This document shows, one piece after another, positions 59,416 through 64,000 of a stretch of 64,000 bases of DNA (position 1 is the stretch's first letter; every line of letters begins with the position of its first letter). A program made the translations under genes and the position numbers. The DNA lies in NCBI GenBank assembly GCA_948567375.1, contig OX419762.1:11848001-11912000 (forward strand), in the 5' to 3' direction. Below the pieces are notes generated by a model. That model was given only the letters and a program-made list of their open reading frames with translations, was not told where the DNA came from and did not search any database. The stretch is from Lunularia cruciata. Taxonomy: Eukaryota > Streptophyta > Marchantiopsida > Lunulariales > Lunulariaceae.

Positions 59416-59841
59416 TGTAAAAGATCGGAACCAAGGAGAGAAATAAGAGAATGGAAACTCACATTGAGACACTTGAATGAGGGAAAACTCCAAATGCCTA
59501 GCATGAGCTTTGGCTTTGGTATTTATAGGTAGCATACAAGGCCCTTGAGAAGCTCCTCAAGAAGCTTCCTCAAGCCGCTTTCTTAGAATGCAAGCCAAGT
59601 TAACTAGGAAGGTTCTCAAGAAGCTTCATTCTAGAAGCCGCCTACTTGGCGTGCAAGCTAAGCTAGTTGGAAGCTTCTTGAAGCTTCCTTCTAGACGCTA
59701 CTTACTTAAGGTGCAAACTAAGCTAACCGGGAAGCTTCCCAAGAAGCTTCCTAGATACTTTCAGAATATTCTAGGCTACTTTGTCTTATGTGCTACTTCG
59801 TAAGCCCGACTAACTTCGTCGCTAAACTCTATATTGTTACA
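59416..59841 (-). repeat. 3' LTR of a minus-strand chromovirus (426 bp)
   Basis: On the minus strand it starts TGTAACAATATAG right after a purine tract (GGCGGGGGAATA) that follows the pol end. It has a TATA box CTATAAATACC (about 59,517-59,527) and ends CTTTTACA, so the ends are TGTAA...TTACA. The U3 part holds three tandem units of about 60 bp. The inner boundary is firm; the outer one is likely. Confidence 0.7.
59551..59755 (-). repeat. tandem repeats of about 60 bp in LTR U3
   Basis: Three units, each with AAGAAGCTTC, an AAGCCGC-like block, TGCAAGC(C/T)AAG and a closing GGAAGCTTC-like palindrome. Repeated U3 blocks often act as enhancers in LTR elements (family knowledge). Confidence 0.8.
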
Positions 59842-59849
59842 TATTCCCC

Positions 59850-60530
59850 CGCCACTAGTTGGTGATGTCCTCGTCGCCAATGAAGCTTTGAATTCCTGGA
59901 TGGCCGTCTGTGCATTCTGTAGGTGAGAAAGAGGCTCCCAGGTGGCATCATGAAGGGGATTCCCTTTCCAAAGGACCTTGTACTCCGTATGTTGGCAACG
60001 GCCTCGTTGGATATGGTGACGCGCAAGGATATGATCAACTTCGTACTCCTCATGATCATTGATAGGGACAGGAAGAGGGGGAGGTTGGACTCAAGAGGAA
60101 AAGGAAGAGGGGTTAGGAACAAAGGGTTTCAACTTGGAAACATGAAAGACAGGATCGATACGCATGTGACAAGGTAAGGCAAGTCGATAAGCAATAGGAG
60201 AGACAATTTGGGTGATATCAAAGAGTCCTATCTAGTTAGGGGCAAGTTTACGAACTTGGGTATCAAGTGGGAGAGGGAGGTTACTGGAGGATAGCATGAC
60301 TTTATCACCAACTTCAAAGGTGAGATCACGATGATGGTGGTCCGCATATTGTTTGTGGTGATTCTAAGCAACAAGGAGGTGAGACTTGGCTTGTTGGAGA
60401 GATTGGGATATAGTGGTCAAGAATGTGGAAGTATGAGGAACCTAAGATGGAGGGGGAGCAAGAAGAGAATCTGGAACAAGTGGATCTTGGCCAAAATTGA
60501 GAAAGAAAGGAGAGAATCCGGTGCTTGCCT
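59850..60530 (-). pseudogene. chromovirus pol C-terminus: GPY/F-like segment and chromodomain
   Basis: One minus frame reads ASTGFSPFFLNFGQDPLVP, then FEVGDKVMLSSSNL, RIDPVFHVSKLKPFVP, a TGA, and a chromodomain EYEVDHILARHHIQRGR ... EYKVLWKGNPLHDATWEP. Chromodomains at the integrase end define plant chromoviruses and steer insertion toward modified chromatin. At least four in-frame stops (TAG and TGA) break the segment. It continues directly from the integrase and ends just before the LTR. Confidence 0.85.
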
Positions 60531-61278
60531 ATTTGGAATTGTTGTAGGCAAATTTGGCAGCGGCAAGACATTCATCCCAATTGGTATGGTGGACATTGAC
60601 AAAGGCACTCAACATATCCTCCAATGTACGATTTGCACGTTTGGTTTGTCCATCAATTTGAGGATGATAGGCCGTGGACAAAGCAAGCTTGGTGCCGAGT
60701 ATCTGAAAGAGTGCTTGCCAAAACTTCCTGATAAAGTGAGGATCACGGTCGGAGATGAGTACGCGTGGCATTCCATGATGCTTGAAGACATTGTCGAAGT
60801 AGATTTGCGCTAAGGTTGGAGCATCCACGGTATCACAGGTTGGTGCCAAGTGGATTTGCTTACTAAGTTTATCCACAAACACCATGATGGCGGTGTGTCC
60901 TTGTTTTATCTTTGGCAAGGATGTGATGAGATCCAAGCTCACATGCTCCCAACGAGCTGATGGAATGGCAAGCGGTTGAAAGAGTCCACCTAGCTTTTGG
61001 TTGCTGGCCTTGTTACATTGCTAGCTCTCACACGATCAAATAAATTCTCAAACATCCCGTGTCATGTTGGGTCACCACCATTGACGTTGGAGGGTACCCA
61101 AGGTCTTGTCCACACCCATGTGACCAGCGGTGGGTAAATCATGGGCTTCTTGAAGGCGCACAAGTTGAAGATCACCTTTGGCTGGAACATAGATCCGGTC
61201 TGCATAGAATAGAAGGCCTTCCTTGAAGGAGAAGGTGTTGTACTCCTTGTCACCTATTGTTAGCCGACCATGTACCAT
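60529..61278 (-). pseudogene. Ty3/gypsy integrase, inactive
   Basis: The zinc-binding part shows EAHDLPTAGHMGVDKTLG with the two His and then CESxQCNKAS with Cys positions, but it is crossed by three TGA and one TAG codons. The core reads SLDLITSLPKIKQGHTAIMV with FVD (first Asp), LISDRDPHF (second Asp) and HPQIDGQTKRANRTLEDML. The catalytic Glu expected 35 residues after the second Asp (TER in relatives) is Lys here (TKR). It could not join DNA even if translated. Confidence 0.88.
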
Positions 61279-61475
61279 TTGGAAGAAGGGATCTTGCTAT
61301 AGAGCTAACCAAAACTTGTTATGGATCTTGGGATCGATTGACACCGTCGTAATTGCTGCTACGATGAGAGGAAGAGACTTCAAATTAGGTCGTCGTGATA
61401 GAGCATCAGGGATGACATGAATTGACTTGGTTTGTACTCAAGTTTGATGTCAAACAATTGGAGTTGCTCTTCCCA

Positions 61476-62039
61476 TCAATGAAGTAGACTCTTCATGTGC
61501 TCCAAGTGTAAGGTCTGCAACAATGGCTTGTGATCGGTTTGCATGATCACTTGTTTCCCCAAGAGATAATGCATCCATACCTTGGTGGCATATACCATTG
61601 CAAGTTGTTCCCGATCTCGAGCAGAGTAATTTCTTTCAGCTGTATTTAGTTGACAAGACACAAAGGCAATAGGATGTAGTTCATCTGGAAATTCTTGTTG
61701 CAACACAGCTCCAATTGCAAAGTTAGAAGCATCAAAATCAACCACACAAGGTAGTTGAGGATCATATGGTTGAAGAATGGATCTTGAAGACACCATATGC
61801 TTTAACTTCTGGAATGCTTCTTCATGCTTGGTGTTCCATTGGAAGCTCAAGTTCTTTCCCAAGAGGTCAGTCAATGGTGCAGCCACGTGAGCATAATAGT
61901 GGATGAACCGTCGGTAAAAATTGGCCAATCCGTTGAATGCTTGTACTTTGATAGCATCCTTTGGGGTAGGCCAATCAATAATGGCCTTGATCTTCTCTTC
62001 TTCCATCTTGATCCCCTCTGATGAGATCTTATGACCCAA
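61476..62039 (-). pseudogene. Ty3/gypsy RNase H and connection domain
   Basis: Reads GHKISSEGIKMEEEKIKAI, LANFYRRFIHYYAHVAAPLT, then RNase H VVDFDASNFAIGAVLQQE, NYSARDREQLAMVYATKVW and QTDHKPLLQTL. This frame is open for 187 codons, the best preserved part of the element. It follows the RT after two stops (near 62,100-62,125). Confidence 0.9.
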
Positions 62040-62120
62040 GAAGGTAACCTCCTTCTGCCAAAAAGCACACTTTGACTTCTTGTAGTAAAATTTCCACTGT
62101 CGTAGTCATCTTAGGACTTC

Positions 62121-62921
62121 TCACACATGATTCATGTGTTCTGCCTTTGTCTTGCTATAGATTAAGATATCATCTAGGAACACTACCACGGACTGATCCA
62201 ATAGTCCCTCCAACACTCGATACATCTGATCCATGAAGACTACTGGAGCATTAGTGAGTCCGAAAGGTAGAACTCTCCACTCGAAATGTCCATACCTTGT
62301 GCATAAGGTAGTCTTTTGCACGTCCTCTCCTTCAATAGGAATTTGCCAATAGATGCTATGAAGATCTAGCTTGGAAAAGTAGCGTGCTCCACTTAATTGA
62401 TCAAGAAGGTCATCAATCCAAGGCAAGGGATATGCATTCTTCACAGTTTGCTTATTGAGCCCACGGTAATCAATACAGAAATGAAGTCCTCCATCCTTCT
62501 TTGGAACAAATAGTACCGGTGCTCCCCAAGGAGAGGTACTATGTCGTATGAAATCCTTCTCCAACAACTCTGTAAGTGTTGTTCACACCTCCTCCAACTT
62601 CTTTGGTGAGAGCCAATAGATTGGTCTACTCATTGGAGTACTCCTTGGCAATAAATCAATCTTGAAGGGCATACCTCGATCAGAGGGTAATTCCTTTGGC
62701 AGATCATCCGGAAACACATCTGCAAACTCTTGAACTATCCAATCAACCATTGCTTGATGCGGCACTTGGCCCTCCTTAGATTGTTCTTGTGCAATTGGCT
62801 TGATCCACACCGTGAATATAGACTTATCTTCCTCCAAAGCTTGCTCTATGGCTGCTTTATTAACAAACTTCCCTTCTAACTTCCCTTCTAGGGACTCATC
62901 TCTCTTCCAAGCTTGCTCCAT
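62121..62921 (-). pseudogene. Ty3/gypsy reverse transcriptase
   Basis: Linker LPKELPSDRGMPFKIDLLP, then after a TGA (about 62,580) [78 protein letters not shown] and [13 protein letters not shown]. The catalytic Asp pair (FLDD) is intact. Substitutions such as LRSGYHQI to LHSIYWQI show decay. Confidence 0.92.
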
Positions 62922-63020
62922 GGTTGCCTTCTTGGCAAACTTCCCATCTTGGGACTCAACTCCCTTCTAGATTTGCTCTATGGCTACCTTCTTGACAAAC
63001 TTCCAATCTTGGGACTGACT
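62841..63020 (-). repeat. tandem units of about 60 bp between protease and RT
   Basis: GCTTGCTC(T/C)ATGG, CTTC(T/C)TGGCAAACTTCCC and TGGGACTCA blocks occur three times with divergence. On the minus strand they expand the linker between protease and reverse transcriptase. Confidence 0.7.
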
Positions 63021-63059
63021 ATTCTTAGGTGTCTTACTTAGAGGTGCTAGACAACCTAA

Positions 63060-63452
63060 TCAAAAATCCCTACCTTGGTGTTGTACTTGAATTTGGCGTC
63101 GAGTCCAATCAAATTGAACCTTATGATGTTCAAGCCAAGGTAGACCCAAAATGATATCATAATGTAGAGGTGCCACTACAAACCTCATACACTCCAAATA
63201 CTCCTTCCCAATCTTGAAGGTAACAGGATACGAGGTGTGGAATACAGAACCCTTTCTACCATCCGCCATCATCAAACTATTTCCAATCACTAGCTTGATA
63301 GGAATACCAAATTCCTTTGCTACTTGCATAGACATGCAATTCTCTGAACTTCCAAAATCAACCAAAATCTTACAACCTCGATTAGATATCATATCTTGCA
63401 AGTGAAGCAGACTTGCATAGGTCGAGCCTTCAATCCCATTGGAACTAATCAA
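63060..63452 (-). pseudogene. retroviral-type aspartic protease with altered active site
   Basis: A 130-codon frame: LHLQDMISNRGCKILVDFGS, MQVAKEFGIPIKLV, MMADGRKGSVFHTSYPVTF, VVAPLHYDIILGLPWLEHH. The active site, D-S/T-G in the family, reads Asp-Phe-Gly (DFGSS), which one C-to-T change can explain. The late ILGLPWL motif is intact. Probably inactive. Confidence 0.88.
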
Positions 63453-63479
63453 GCTCCCAATAGGTGGCTCAAAATCTCC

Positions 63480-64000
63480 TACTGGGATTCCTCGTTTCCT
63501 TGATCATTCCGCTCCACAACCTCCACTTGGGCAACTTGTCGAGGTCGTCCATTCTTGAGTGGACATTCAGCAATGCAATGCTCTAATTGGCAACAATAAA
63601 AACAACCACCATTTTGTTGCAATTTCTTCTTGTCTGCCATGCCCAGTGGTCTTCATTGAATTGCATCAATCTTCATTGGTGCTGGCTCCTCCACTTGTGT
63701 GTATTGTATTGGTAGGCTTTGTGGGAGTCGAGGTCGAGACCAAGTTGTTGCCACCAAGGAATCAAAACGTTCGGCCAACCATATGGCTTCCTCCAAGTGT
63801 TGTGGCTCTCGCATAGTTACCTCTAATTTGGTTCTTGCCTTCAAGCCCCTCACGAATCGATCTAGAACTTCACCTTCCAAAATGTCTAGAACTTGCATGA
63901 TGGTGTTTTGGAACTGCGTGATGTAACTTCTTACAGAGCCAATCTGTTACAACTTTGCCATCTTATCTCATGCAGCTTGTGTGACATTTATAGCTTGGAA
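63480..64000 (-). pseudogene. gag C-terminal part with CCHC zinc knuckle, cut by window edge
   Basis: Reads VLDRFVRGLKARTKLEVTMR, HLEEAIWLAERFDSL, a TGA (about 63,645), then a perfect CX2CX4HX4C knuckle CFYCCQLEHCIAEC (about 63,570-63,611). The frame meets a TAG near 63,485 and the protease continues in another frame. The N-terminal gag and the 5' LTR lie beyond position 64,000. Confidence 0.85.

Noticed and set aside
59013..59434. Frames on both strands (79 and 136 codons)
   Set aside because: They cross an LTR, a primer site and the LTR junction; composition shadows.
60331..60813. 160-codon plus-strand frame
   Set aside because: Antisense shadow of the integrase and the following pol segment on the minus strand.
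1..64000. CRISPR arrays, rRNA, tRNA, organelle DNA
   Set aside because: No regularly spaced repeats, no conserved rRNA or tRNA B-box with cloverleaf seen by eye, no recognisable plastid or mitochondrial gene. A tRNAscan-SE run would settle tRNAs.

Overview
This window looks like nuclear DNA of a land plant, probably a seedless one (moss, liverwort, lycophyte or fern; this last point is inference). The reasons are a plant-type kinesin-14 gene with 15 short introns (99 to 487 bp), TTTAGGG-type telomere-like motifs, chromodomain Ty3/gypsy elements, a PIF/Harbinger transposon and a LINE lineage. The background is AT-rich. I see no bacterial operons, rRNA, tRNA or CRISPR array.

Only one clearly intact host gene is visible: a minus-strand kinesin-14 (KatA/ATK-like) at 30,092-34,849. 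It can be assembled into 16 coding exons with every phase matching, giving 775 residues. Two of its introns use GC-AG borders. Its upstream region (34,850-36,500) carries a 17-bp inverted repeat and a GA-rich tract. A possible two-exon 80-residue gene lies downstream on the same strand (28,340-28,687), and a possible alternative last exon of the kinesin lies at 29,255-29,391.

Most of the rest is mobile-element debris. 1-6 kb: a diverged tandem duplication (2,016-3,335) with internal fold-backs and a third inverted fragment, plus LINE tails. 12-19 kb: a broken Harbinger transposase (+), a block of unrecognised + strand coding-like segments (14.1-17.4 kb), and a broken Myb/SANT-like protein (-). 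This layout could be one very large Harbinger element that carries extra genes. 20-23.3 kb: a 5'-truncated LINE with several short relatives around it; two further 3' fragments (51 and 138 bp) have target-site duplications. 24.3-26.3 kb: a duplicated unknown ORF and a MITE whose right end has been tandemly duplicated. 38-58 kb: AT-rich, gene-poor sequence holding an ancient gypsy RT/RNase H remnant (about 50 kb) and several perfect palindromes. 58.8-64 kb: the 5' end of one LTR retrotransposon (+), apparently interrupted by a minus-strand chromovirus running off the right edge, whose pol frame is broken by stops and has lost key protease and integrase residues.

The LINE tails share two small hairpins, one with the ORF stop codon in its loop. 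This is the best recurring signal in the window that ordinary annotation would not name.
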